Shown here: piece by piece, positions 1 through 6,734 of the stretch
How positions within the stretch are numbered: the stretch's first letter is position 1
Layout: every line of letters starts with the position of its first letter
DNA from: Bacteroidaceae bacterium
GTDB lineage: Bacteria > Bacteroidota > Bacteroidia > Bacteroidales > Bacteroidaceae
Reading direction: 5' to 3'
Assembly (NCBI GenBank): GCA_017471185.1
Contig: JAFUVZ010000031.1
Span: 1 to 35,707 of the forward strand
Length of the DNA stretch: 35,707 nucleotides
The notes under the pieces: generated by a model
What the model was told of the DNA's origin: nothing
What the model saw: the letters and a program-made list of their open reading frames with translations, nothing else
Databases searched by the model: none
Made by a program: the position numbers and the translations under genes

Positions 1-40
1 ACCATTTGTGACCGTTATTGCCCATAAAAACGGGATACTA

Positions 41-194
41 TTAGTATCTGAAAAGGAACTCTCTCACGTAAGAGAAAGAACTCCCTCACCTAAGAGAAAG
101 GAATGTCTCGTGGGGAAGGAACCGTTCGCCTATACCCAAACAATCATTCGCCTATACCCAAACGGTCATTCGCCTATACCCGATTTGAAACGTT
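41..194. repeat. Degenerate 22-nt tandem array (about seven units)
   Basis: Seven consecutive 22-nt units can be laid end to end from 41 to 194. Units at 63-84 and 85-106 agree at 17 of 22 positions and share the core TAAGAGAAAG. Units at 129-150 and 151-172 agree at 20 of 22 and begin CCTATACCC, and 173-194 begins the same way. The units at 41-62 and 107-128 are intermediate. A period of 22 is not a multiple of three, so this is not a protein repeat, and there are no spacers, so it is not CRISPR. The array ends exactly at the stop codon of the small minus-strand ORF at 195. Function unknown; an array beside a mobile or recombination element is one possibility. Confidence 0.75.
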
Positions 195-362
195 TTATTT
201 AGCGAAGGGCAGTATTACGTGTTGCATATCTGGCTTCCGCTCTGCTTTCAGTATGTAGTCATTCTGGAAAGAGAAAACTCCCTCAAACTCCTTGGCATAT
301 TGTGAGAAATAGCTCTGATGTCTGACAGCCTTTTCTTTCTTGAATATGGGTAATTTATTCAT
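195..362 (-). CDS. Small hypothetical protein, 55 aa
   Basis: An ATG-to-TAA ORF of 55 codons on the minus strand. It starts MNKLPIFKKEKAVRHQ, ends MQHVILPFAK, and is rich in Lys, Gln and aromatic residues. There is no signal peptide or membrane segment, and I recognise no family. Its stop codon abuts the 22-nt array. I see no convincing -7 box at the right distance upstream on the minus strand. It could be a real small gene, the tail of a decayed mobile-element gene, or chance. The protein-like composition gives moderate support. Confidence 0.4.
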   Translation of the reverse strand: MNKLPIFKKEKAVRHQSYFSQYAKEFEGVFSFQNDYILKAERKPDMQHVILPFAK

Positions 363-517
363 ATTCTTTGTTCTGCTTCTTCATTGAAATCATTACATTT
401 GTTGCAGAATTAAATAAATATCGTGAAATCACCACAAACATGCCCCGGAAAGTTGTCAAAAGAGACAAAAATATGGCGATCATGTTTTAAAAGATGTGTC
501 ATCATTCCTGCCTTGCA

Positions 518-559
518 GCAACAAATATGGCTTTTTCCATAACTTATTGTTGCTTTTTC
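518..559 (+). terminator. Possible hairpin plus T-run
   Basis: The left arm AGCAACAA followed by TATGG can pair with CCATA and TTGTTGCT, with an interruption of about four bases in the right arm. It is followed by a run of five T. It resembles an imperfect intrinsic terminator but no clear gene ends just before it. Low certainty. Confidence 0.25.
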
Positions 560-593
560 TTGAAAAATCTTTTTAAATAATCAAAAGATAAAT

Positions 594-601
594 TAAATTT
601 G
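594..601 (+). promoter_or_regulatory. Bacteroidetes -7 box (TAAATTTG) for the gls pair
   Basis: TAAATTTG matches the Bacteroidetes consensus TAnnTTTG perfectly and lies 27 nt before the ATG at 629, giving a leader of roughly 20 nt. The -33 position (570-573) reads TTTT, only a weak match to TTTG. Confidence 0.6.
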
Positions 602-628
602 CACCCGAATTGTACTTTTTAAGTAAGA

Positions 629-1471
629 ATGGCTGACGACTCTGTCTTTTTGATTGATATAGATAAAGTGCTGCGGGAAAAGGCTCCCGATAAGGCAAAA
701 TACGTGCCCGGCTTTGTTATCTCATACCTGAAGCGCATCGTGCATCAGGATGAGCTTAATATGTTTTTGAGGCAGATAGGCGACAAGCAGGGTGTGGACT
801 TTGCGAAGGGCGCTTTGGAATTCTTAGATGATAAGATTGTGGTGAAAGGAGAGGAGAATCTGCCGAAAGACGGCAAGTCCTATACCTTCGTTTCCAATCA
901 TCCGTTGGGCGGACAAGACGGACTGGCGCTCGGAGCTGTGTTGGGGGAGCATTATCAAGGCAAGATCAAGTTCCTGGTGAACGACCTGCTGATGAACTTG
1001 CACGGATTGGCTCCTTTTTTTATACCTATCAATAAAACGGGCAAGCAGGCGAAAGACTTCCCCAAAAGGGTGGAGGCGGGCTTCTCCTCAAAAGAGGACC
1101 AGCTGATTATGTTCCCTGCCGGACTTTGCTCTCGTAAGCAGAACGGAGTAATCAAGGATATCGACTGGAAGAAGACTTTTATAACTAAAAGTGTCCACTA
1201 TCAGCGTGATGTGGTGCCTATTCACTTTGACGGGCGAAACTCCGACTTCTTCTACAATCTCGCCAATGTCTGCAAGTGGCTGGGCATCAAGTTCAATATC
1301 GCAATGCTCTACCTGGCTGACGAGATGTTCAAGAACCGTCATAAGACCTTCACCGTGACCATCGGCAAGCCCATACCCTGGCAGACCTTCGACCATTCTA
1401 AGACACCACATGAGTGGGCACAATATGTAAAGGAAATTGTTTATAAACTGAATATACCCCAGCATGCCTGA
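629..1471 (+). CDS. glsA: Glycine-lipid O-acyltransferase, PlsC-like (GlsA-like)
   Basis: This 280-aa protein is a lysophospholipid acyltransferase-superfamily enzyme. The catalytic block is SNHPLGGQDG around residues 89-98 (His91, Asp97), and the substrate-binding block is FPAGLCSRK around 162-170. The spacing is H-x5-D rather than the H-x4-D of classical PlsC. It is followed 29 nt later by an OlsB-like GNAT acyltransferase. That pairing matches the glsA/glsB genes known in Bacteroides to make N-acyl-3-hydroxyacyl-glycine membrane lipids, in which this class performs the O-acylation. There is no signal peptide, so it probably works at the cytoplasmic face of the inner membrane. The ATG is supported by a -7 box upstream. 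The family is certain; the glycine-lipid role is inferred from pairing. Confidence 0.8.
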   Translation: MADDSVFLIDIDKVLREKAPDKAKYVPGFVISYLKRIVHQDELNMFLRQIGDKQGVDFAKGALEFLDDKIVVKGEENLPKDGKSYTFVSNHPLGGQDGLALGAVLGEHYQGKIKFLVNDLLMNLHGLAPFFIPINKTGKQAKDFPKRVEAGFSSKEDQLIMFPAGLCSRKQNGVIKDIDWKKTFITKSVHYQRDVVPIHFDGRNSDFFYNLANVCKWLGIKFNIAMLYLADEMFKNRHKTFTVTIGKPIPWQTFDHSKTPHEWAQYVKEIVYKLNIPQHA

Positions 1472-1500
1472 TTCAGACTGCTGCAAGAAACTGACAGATT

Positions 1501-2499
1501 ATGATAATGGAGGATATTATACAGCCCATCAGCAGGGACTTGCTGAAAGCTGAGCTGACAGAAGACAAGCGCTTGAGAATGACCAACAAGAGTCATAACC
1601 AGATCTATATCGTGACGGCTCATAATGCGCCCAACACCATGAAGGAGATAGGCAGATTGCGCGAGATAGCGTTCCGTGCAGCTGGCGGAGGTACAGGCAA
1701 GTCGATGGATATCGATGAGTTTGACATCATGGAAAACCCTTACAAGCAGCTGATTGTGTGGGATCCCGAGGCTGAGGAAATCTTAGGCGGATACAGATAT
1801 ATATTAGGTACTGACGTGCAGTATGGTCCTGACGGACAGCCTTTATTAGCTACGGCGCACATGTTCCATTTCTCAGAGAAGTTCCTCAAGGAATATATGC
1901 CTACCACTATTGAGCTGGCCCGCTCTTTCGTGACACTGGAATATCAGGGCACGAGGGCAGGCAGCAAGGGCCTTTTCGCGCTTGATAACCTGTGGGATGG
2001 CCTGGGTGCCCTGATGGTGATCAAGCCTAACGTGCGCTATTTCTTCGGCAAGGTGACGATGTATCCTTCTTATATCCGCAAGGGTAGGGATATGATCCTC
2101 TATTTCCTGCGCAAGCATTTCGGCGATAAAGACGAGCTGATTACGCCCATGAAGCCGTTGGTGATTGAGAGCGACGAGCAGGAACTGGCGAAGCTCTTCC
2201 CGAATGACACTTTCAAGGAAGACTATAAGGTACTGCATAGCGAGATTCGTAAGATGGGGTATAACATTCCTCCCCTGGTGAACGCTTATATGAACCTCAG
2301 TCCTACCATGCGAATGTTCGGCACAGCCATCAACTATGGCTTCGGTGATGTGGAAGAGACTGGCATTCTGATAGCTGTGGATGAGATCTTGGAAGAAAAA
2401 CGCATGCGACATGTGGAATCTTTCCTCAAGGACGAACCCAATGCCGCACGCTTTACTTCTGGTCAGAACAAAGTCATTTATAAAATGAAGAATGAATAA
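1501..2499 (+). CDS. glsB: Glycine-lipid N-acyltransferase, OlsB-like GNAT (GlsB-like)
   Basis: This 332-aa protein is of the OlsB / hemolysin-type acetyltransferase (Acetyltransf_5) family. It shows the conserved stretch IGRLREIAFRAAGGG near residue 42 and ELARSFV plus YIRKGRDMI-type blocks in the middle, as in enzymes that N-acylate amino acids using 3-hydroxyacyl-ACP. In Bacteroides, GlsB makes the N-acyl-glycine intermediate that GlsA then O-acylates, so the two genes form a two-step pathway. There are two in-frame ATGs (1501 and 1507); the first is listed. The last codons lie inside a 7-nt-periodic tract that runs past the stop towards the convergent dgt gene, so the C-terminal KMKNE may be repeat-derived. 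Confidence 0.8.
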   Translation: MIMEDIIQPISRDLLKAELTEDKRLRMTNKSHNQIYIVTAHNAPNTMKEIGRLREIAFRAAGGGTGKSMDIDEFDIMENPYKQLIVWDPEAEEILGGYRYILGTDVQYGPDGQPLLATAHMFHFSEKFLKEYMPTTIELARSFVTLEYQGTRAGSKGLFALDNLWDGLGALMVIKPNVRYFFGKVTMYPSYIRKGRDMILYFLRKHFGDKDELITPMKPLVIESDEQELAKLFPNDTFKEDYKVLHSEIRKMGYNIPPLVNAYMNLSPTMRMFGTAINYGFGDVEETGILIAVDEILEEKRMRHVESFLKDEPNAARFTSGQNKVIYKMKNE

Positions 2500-2525
2500 T
2501 TGCCAATGATCAATTGTCAATTACA
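2484..2525 (+). repeat. Heptad tract 1 (glsB/dgt junction)
   Basis: Six consecutive 7-nt units each begin with AAT (for example AATTGCC, AATGATC, AATTGTC). They start within the last codons of glsB and run to the end of the convergent dgt gene, filling the entire gap. Confidence 0.75.
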
Positions 2526-3845
2526 TTACACTGCCGGTAGGCTGTTGCCATTGAGCTTCCTGTAAAGGTCGAGTGCAAAGACATCAGTCATGCCTGATAC
2601 ATAATCCAATACCGCCTGTATTCTGTCAAAGAGTGCAGGCGCTTTCATATTATATTGGCTTGACACCCTGTTGATAAGCAGCTGAGAGTAAGCTTTCTCG
2701 GGTGAGAGAACGGCTTCTGTCATCAAGTCAATCAGTGTGCCGATGATGCGGAAGCCTGCCACCTCGATATCCACTACGTCGCGTGACTTATAGATACGTT
2801 CGAAAGCCAGTTTGGCGCAAGTCTTGTAGGCTTGTGCTGGCAACTCGGATATATGGCTGATAAGCGAGCCTTCAAACTCACCGTTGAGTATTTTCTCCTC
2901 ATTGTCTAAGAAAGCCTGCGTACATTCGTGAGTCAGCAGGCCGATGACATTAGAACGCAGATATGCAATCTGTTCGTTATGGTCGCTCACATACCCCAGC
3001 GTCTTTTCCATTTTCTCCCTTCGCTCTTCCGGGAAATAAGCTAACAGCAGGTCTTTAGTCTCCTGCAGGGAGAGAATCTTCAGCTTGAAAGAGTCTTCGA
3101 TATCCATGATTTCATAGCAGATATCATCAGCCGCTTCCACCAGATAAACCAGCGGATGACGCGCATACATTTGGTCGCCCACCTTCTTAACCCCCAGTTC
3201 TTCGGCAATACGCTCATAGCTTTCACGCTCTGAGGTAAAGAAGCCGAACTTGCCCTTTTTATTAGCATGGCTCGATGAATAGGGGTATTTCACGATGCTT
3301 GCCAAAGTGGAGTAGGTCAGTACGAAACCTCCTTTTCGTCGCCCCTCAAACTGATGCGTGAGCAGCCTGAAGGTGTTGGCGTTGCCTTCAAAATGGGTCA
3401 GGTCATTCCATTGCTCATCCGTAAACGCTGCTTTCAGCGGAAATCCTTTGCCCTCAGAGAAGAAAGTGGAGAAAGCCCTTTCGCCAAAATGCCCGAAAGG
3501 CGGATTGCCTAAATCGTGTGCCAGGCATCCGGCTGATACGATGGCGCCAATCTCAGGCAGGTTGGTGGATTGTAACTCAGGCCTTTTCTCTAAGATGCCA
3601 CGAGCCACATCGTTGCCTAATGAACGGCCTACGCAGGAAACCTCTATGCTGTGCGTCAGGCGGTTGTGCACAAAGATGCTCCCTGGCAAAGGGAAAACCT
3701 GAGTCTTATTCTGCAACCTTCTGAAAGGCGGGGAAAATATCAAGCGGTCAAAGTCGCGTTGAAACTCAGTACGGTTTTCATGCCTGTCTTCGTGGAACTC
3801 TTCCAATCCGAATCTTTTGGCGGAAATCAGTTTACTCCAATCCAT
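2526..3845 (-). CDS. dgt: Deoxyguanosinetriphosphate triphosphohydrolase (dGTPase)
   Basis: This 439-aa HD-domain enzyme hydrolyses dGTP (and possibly other dNTPs) to the nucleoside and triphosphate, controlling the DNA precursor pool in the cytoplasm. HD-superfamily metal ligands are visible as His65 in RLTHSIEVS and His110-Asp111 in AHDLGNPPFGH, with a further Asp in the VEAADDICYE block. The N-terminal FRRLQNKTQVF is the conserved dGTPase signature. Length is normal for the family. It is transcribed away from dut, which also cleans the dNTP pool. A TACTTTTG -7 box lies 29 nt upstream of the ATG. Confidence 0.93.
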   Translation of the reverse strand: MDWSKLISAKRFGLEEFHEDRHENRTEFQRDFDRLIFSPPFRRLQNKTQVFPLPGSIFVHNRLTHSIEVSCVGRSLGNDVARGILEKRPELQSTNLPEIGAIVSAGCLAHDLGNPPFGHFGERAFSTFFSEGKGFPLKAAFTDEQWNDLTHFEGNANTFRLLTHQFEGRRKGGFVLTYSTLASIVKYPYSSSHANKKGKFGFFTSERESYERIAEELGVKKVGDQMYARHPLVYLVEAADDICYEIMDIEDSFKLKILSLQETKDLLLAYFPEERREKMEKTLGYVSDHNEQIAYLRSNVIGLLTHECTQAFLDNEEKILNGEFEGSLISHISELPAQAYKTCAKLAFERIYKSRDVVDIEVAGFRIIGTLIDLMTEAVLSPEKAYSQLLINRVSSQYNMKAPALFDRIQAVLDYVSGMTDVFALDLYRKLNGNSLPAV

Positions 3846-3873
3846 TTTTTCATCTCTTAGTTTAAATTAACTA

Positions 3874-3881
3874 CAAAAGTA
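3874..3881 (-). promoter_or_regulatory. -7 box (TACTTTTG) for dgt
   Basis: On the minus strand TACTTTTG matches TAnnTTTG and ends 28 nt before the dgt ATG. No clear TTTG is seen at the -33 distance. On the opposite strand TATTTTCG at 3905-3912 is a one-mismatch -7 candidate for dut. Confidence 0.45.
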
Positions 3882-3938
3882 TAAAATATATGGGAGAAAA
3901 GCTGTATTTTCGCAACTAATTAGTAAACTTATGCAATT

Positions 3939-4373
3939 ATGAAGGTACAAATCATCAATAAATCTCACCATCAGTTGCCACAATATGCCACTCCTCAGTC
4001 GGCAGGAGTGGACTTGCGGGCTAATCTGAATGAGCCAATCACGTTGAAGCCTTTACGGCGGGCGTTGGTTCCTACCGGATTGTATATCGCCTTGCCTCCG
4101 GGCTTTGAGGCACAGGTTCGCCCTCGTAGCGGACTGGCGATAAAAAAAGGAATCACGGTGTTGAACTCTCCCGGGACGATAGATGCCGATTATCGTGGAG
4201 AAATATGCATCATCCTGGTTAATCTGTCAGAAGAGCCTTTTGTCATCAACGATGGTGAGCGAGTGGCTCAAATGGTGATAGCCCGTCATGAGCAGGCTGA
4301 ATGGCAAGAGGTGGAAGTGCTGGATGAGACAGAACGTGGTGCTGGTGGATTCGGACACTCAGGACAACGATAA
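3939..4373 (+). CDS. dut: dUTP diphosphatase (dUTPase)
   Basis: This 144-aa trimeric dUTPase hydrolyses dUTP to dUMP and pyrophosphate, preventing uracil incorporation and feeding dTMP synthesis. All five family motifs are visible in order: [28 protein letters not shown] (catalytic Asp, ring-stacking Tyr), [11 protein letters not shown], and the glycine-rich C-terminal [10 protein letters not shown]. Length is standard. It is the first gene of a plus-strand run into the envelope cluster. Its stop codon runs directly into the heptad tract that precedes the TPR gene. Confidence 0.96.
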   Translation: MKVQIINKSHHQLPQYATPQSAGVDLRANLNEPITLKPLRRALVPTGLYIALPPGFEAQVRPRSGLAIKKGITVLNSPGTIDADYRGEICIILVNLSEEPFVINDGERVAQMVIARHEQAEWQEVEVLDETERGAGGFGHSGQR

Positions 4374-4421
4374 ACATTGAACATTGAACATTGAATATTG
4401 AACATTGGCAATTGAAAATTA
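4373..4421 (+). repeat. Heptad tract 2 (dut/TPR junction)
   Basis: Five units of AACATTG or AATATTG lie at 4373-4407, followed by two degenerate units. The tract begins on the last base of the dut stop codon and reaches into the start region of the TPR gene, whose candidate TTG starts are part of the repeat. Confidence 0.85.
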
Positions 4422-6121
4422 GATTATCCATATTATTGTTTTGCTTGGGATTAGCAATGCCTGTGTTGCTGCAAGCCCAAAATGCAGATGAGCAGGACAG
4501 GAAGTACGATTACTATTTCCATGAAGCGACGCGTCTGCGCATTCAGAAACAGTATGACGCATCGTTTGACATGCTGCAGCATTGTCTGGCCATCCGCCCT
4601 AACTCGGCTTCTGCACTCTATGAACTGGCTCAGTATTATATTGTGCTGAAACAAACTGACTTGGGAATGGAAACGCTGGCTAAGGCTGTGGAGAATGCTC
4701 CTGACAACTATTGGTATGCGCAAGGCCTCGCTAACCTTTATATGCAGCAGAACAAACTCGATCAGGCGGCTGAGTTGCTGGAGGATATGGGGAAGCGTTT
4801 CCCTGGAAAGATTGACATACTATACAGTCTTCTGCAGATTTATAACCGTCAGGCTAAATATGACCGTTCGATAGAATTGCTCAACCGATTGGAGGTCCGT
4901 ATGGGCAAGAACGAACAGATTTCCATGCAGAAATTCGCTATCTATGACCAGCAGGGAGAAGAGGATAAAGCGATGGCTGAGCTGCAGTCGTTGGCAGATG
5001 AGTTCCCCACAGACTACCGCTATCAGGTAATCTTGGGTGATGCTTATATGCAGAAAGAGAAATATGACCAGGCTTATGCCATCTATCAGAAAATATTGAA
5101 GGCGGAGCCTGACAATGCGCTGGCTATGTACTCATTGGCTGCTTATTATGAGCAGACAGGGCAGACTGAGAAGTATGACAACCAGCTGAATTCTGTTTTG
5201 CTGAACAGGAAAGTGGATGCTGAGACTAAAGTGGATGTGATGCGCCGTTTGATTATCCGTAATGAAGGTAATCAGAAAGACAGTACCCTCGTCATCAATC
5301 TTTTTGACCGTATCATGGAGCAGGAACCCGATGATTCACAACTGCCTATGCTCTATGCGCAATACCTTTATTCCAAGAATATGACGGACAAGGCAATACC
5401 TGTGCTGCAACAGGTACTCCAGATTGAGCCTACCAATACCACAGCCCGTATGACTCTTTTAGGAGAAGCTGTTAAGAAAGAGGATTATGCAGGGGTGATT
5501 GATATCTGCCAGACAGGAACGGAAGCCAACCCTGATATGCTGGAATTCTATTATTACTTGGCTATCGGCTATAACCAGACGCAACAAACGGACAGCGTAA
5601 TCAGCGTTTGTGAAAGGGCATTGACTCATGTGACGGATGAGAGCGACCAGAATGTGGTGAGTGACTTTTATGCTATCATGGGCGATGCTTATCATACCAA
5701 GAAGTCGATGAGCGACACCTACCGGGCATACGAAAAAGCCTTGGAGTACAATTCCAACAACATCATGGCACTCAATAACTATGCCTATTATCTGTCTTTG
5801 GAGCGTCGCGACCTGGATAAGGCTGAGGAGATGAGCTACAAGACGGTGAAGGCAGAGCCTAATAACGCTACTTACTTAGATACCTATGCCTGGATTCTTT
5901 TTGAAAAAGGCAACTATGAGCAGGCGAAGATTTATATCGACCAGGCGTTGCAGAACGACGAGGCTTTGAGTGCTGAAGTGCTGGAGCATTGTGGCGATAT
6001 TTATTTCCATACGGGCGAAACGGAAAAAGCCCTGGATTTCTGGCAGCAGGCCAAGGAAAAAGGAAGCCAGTCGGCTACCATAGACAGGAAGATCAGGCAG
6101 AAGAAATACATCAGGGAATAA
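4391..6121 (+). CDS. Secreted or periplasmic TPR-repeat protein
   Basis: A protein of up to 576 aa built almost entirely of tetratricopeptide repeats after an N-terminal export signal (hydrophobic LSILLFCLGLA, likely cleavage after VLLQAQ). TPR solenoids are protein-docking scaffolds, and the location points to the periplasm or periplasmic face of the outer membrane. The start is uncertain: TTG at 4391 and TTG at 4412 (giving the more typical MKIRLSILLF) both lie in or beside the heptad tract, and the first ATG (4457) falls inside the signal peptide. It is followed by the DUF4292 lipoprotein and an M23-like protein, a grouping I recall from other Bacteroidales and which suggests a shared envelope function. 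The exact role is unknown. Confidence 0.8.
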   Translation: MNIEHWQLKIRLSILLFCLGLAMPVLLQAQNADEQDRKYDYYFHEATRLRIQKQYDASFDMLQHCLAIRPNSASALYELAQYYIVLKQTDLGMETLAKAVENAPDNYWYAQGLANLYMQQNKLDQAAELLEDMGKRFPGKIDILYSLLQIYNRQAKYDRSIELLNRLEVRMGKNEQISMQKFAIYDQQGEEDKAMAELQSLADEFPTDYRYQVILGDAYMQKEKYDQAYAIYQKILKAEPDNALAMYSLAAYYEQTGQTEKYDNQLNSVLLNRKVDAETKVDVMRRLIIRNEGNQKDSTLVINLFDRIMEQEPDDSQLPMLYAQYLYSKNMTDKAIPVLQQVLQIEPTNTTARMTLLGEAVKKEDYAGVIDICQTGTEANPDMLEFYYYLAIGYNQTQQTDSVISVCERALTHVTDESDQNVVSDFYAIMGDAYHTKKSMSDTYRAYEKALEYNSNNIMALNNYAYYLSLERRDLDKAEEMSYKTVKAEPNNATYLDTYAWILFEKGNYEQAKIYIDQALQNDEALSAEVLEHCGDIYFHTGETEKALDFWQQAKEKGSQSATIDRKIRQKKYIRE

Positions 6122-6203
6122 TTGGTAATGGAGAATGGAAAATGGAGAATGGAAAATGAATAATAGTAAACGGTCAACGTTCAACGTTCAATTGTCAATG
6201 ATT
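6117..6203 (+). repeat. Heptad tract 3 (TPR/DUF4292 junction), the longest
   Basis: About eleven 7-nt units remain in perfect phase from 6127 to 6203, drifting from AATGGAG/AATGGAA types to AACGTTC and AATTGTC types; one or two weaker units precede them. The tract starts on the TPR stop codon and extends through the presumed N-terminal codons of the next lipoprotein. Confidence 0.88.
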
Positions 6204-6734
6204 GTGCTTTTATCATTGTTGCTTGTGGGTTGCAAGAGCAGCAAGACAATCGTAAAGCCTGATGACGTGGCGCAACAGTATCTGTCATCGAAGGTGGAAC
6301 TTACTATCCCCCACGGTGATGCAGTCTTTACTGTGAACGGCACGATGAAGATGAAGCAGGGAGAACTGGTTCAGATGTCATTCCTCATGCCAATCTTCCG
6401 CAGTGAGGTGGCGAGGATTGAAGCTACGCCAAGCTATCTGCTGATGGTGGACCGCATGAACCGTCGCTATGTCAAGGCTAATCAGAAAGTGTTGAGGGAC
6501 TACCTGCCTGCTGACAGCTATAGAAGACTGGAGAAACTCATACAAGAAGCTGCCAAGCCTGATGGCAAGGCTACGATGACCGGTCAGGAACTGGGTATCA
6601 AACAACTTGCAAAGGCTAAGATAGAACTTTATGATTTTTCTTCAGACCCTATAAATGTCGCTCCCACTGAAATTACCTCACGTTATCGGGAGGTAACGAT
6701 GGAGGAGCTTCTGCAATTGCTTATGAGTTTATGA
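6156..6734 (+). CDS. DUF4292-family outer-membrane lipoprotein
   Basis: About 192 aa. The signal peptide core IVLLSLLLVGC ends in a lipobox (L-V-G-C) followed by KSSKT. The rest fits the Bacteroidetes DUF4292 family, a beta-rich domain with pattern FTVNGTMKMKQGELVQMSF, which I think resembles the LolA/LolB fold. I chose ATG 6156 because it supplies a charged N-region (MNNSKRS); ATG 6198 gives a very short uncharged signal, and earlier starts (MENGEW) are translated repeat. The stop overlaps the next ATG by four bases (ATGA), so the two genes are translationally coupled. A lipoprotein-handling role is possible but is inference. Confidence 0.78.
   Translation: MNNSKRSTFNVQLSMIVLLSLLLVGCKSSKTIVKPDDVAQQYLSSKVELTIPHGDAVFTVNGTMKMKQGELVQMSFLMPIFRSEVARIEATPSYLLMVDRMNRRYVKANQKVLRDYLPADSYRRLEKLIQEAAKPDGKATMTGQELGIKQLAKAKIELYDFSSDPINVAPTEITSRYREVTMEELLQLLMSL

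Larger units (their letters stand above)
363..628. other. Intergenic region before the gls genes
   Basis: No convincing gene. It contains a TACATTTG box on the plus strand at 394-401 whose only downstream ORF is 16 codons (about 451-501), an imperfect hairpin followed by T residues at 518-559, and the promoter of the downstream acyltransferase at 594-601. The region is AT-rich, as expected of regulatory DNA. Confidence 0.5.

Noticed and set aside
41-194. CRISPR array
   Set aside because: The 22-nt units abut without spacers, differ from each other, and no cas gene is in the window.
8-202. 64-codon plus-strand ORF over the 22-nt array
   Set aside because: It merely reads through the array; the period is not a multiple of three, and the translation has no family features.
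1873-2520. 215-codon minus-strand ORF opposite glsB
   Set aside because: It is antisense to a well-conserved gene and has no recognisable domain.
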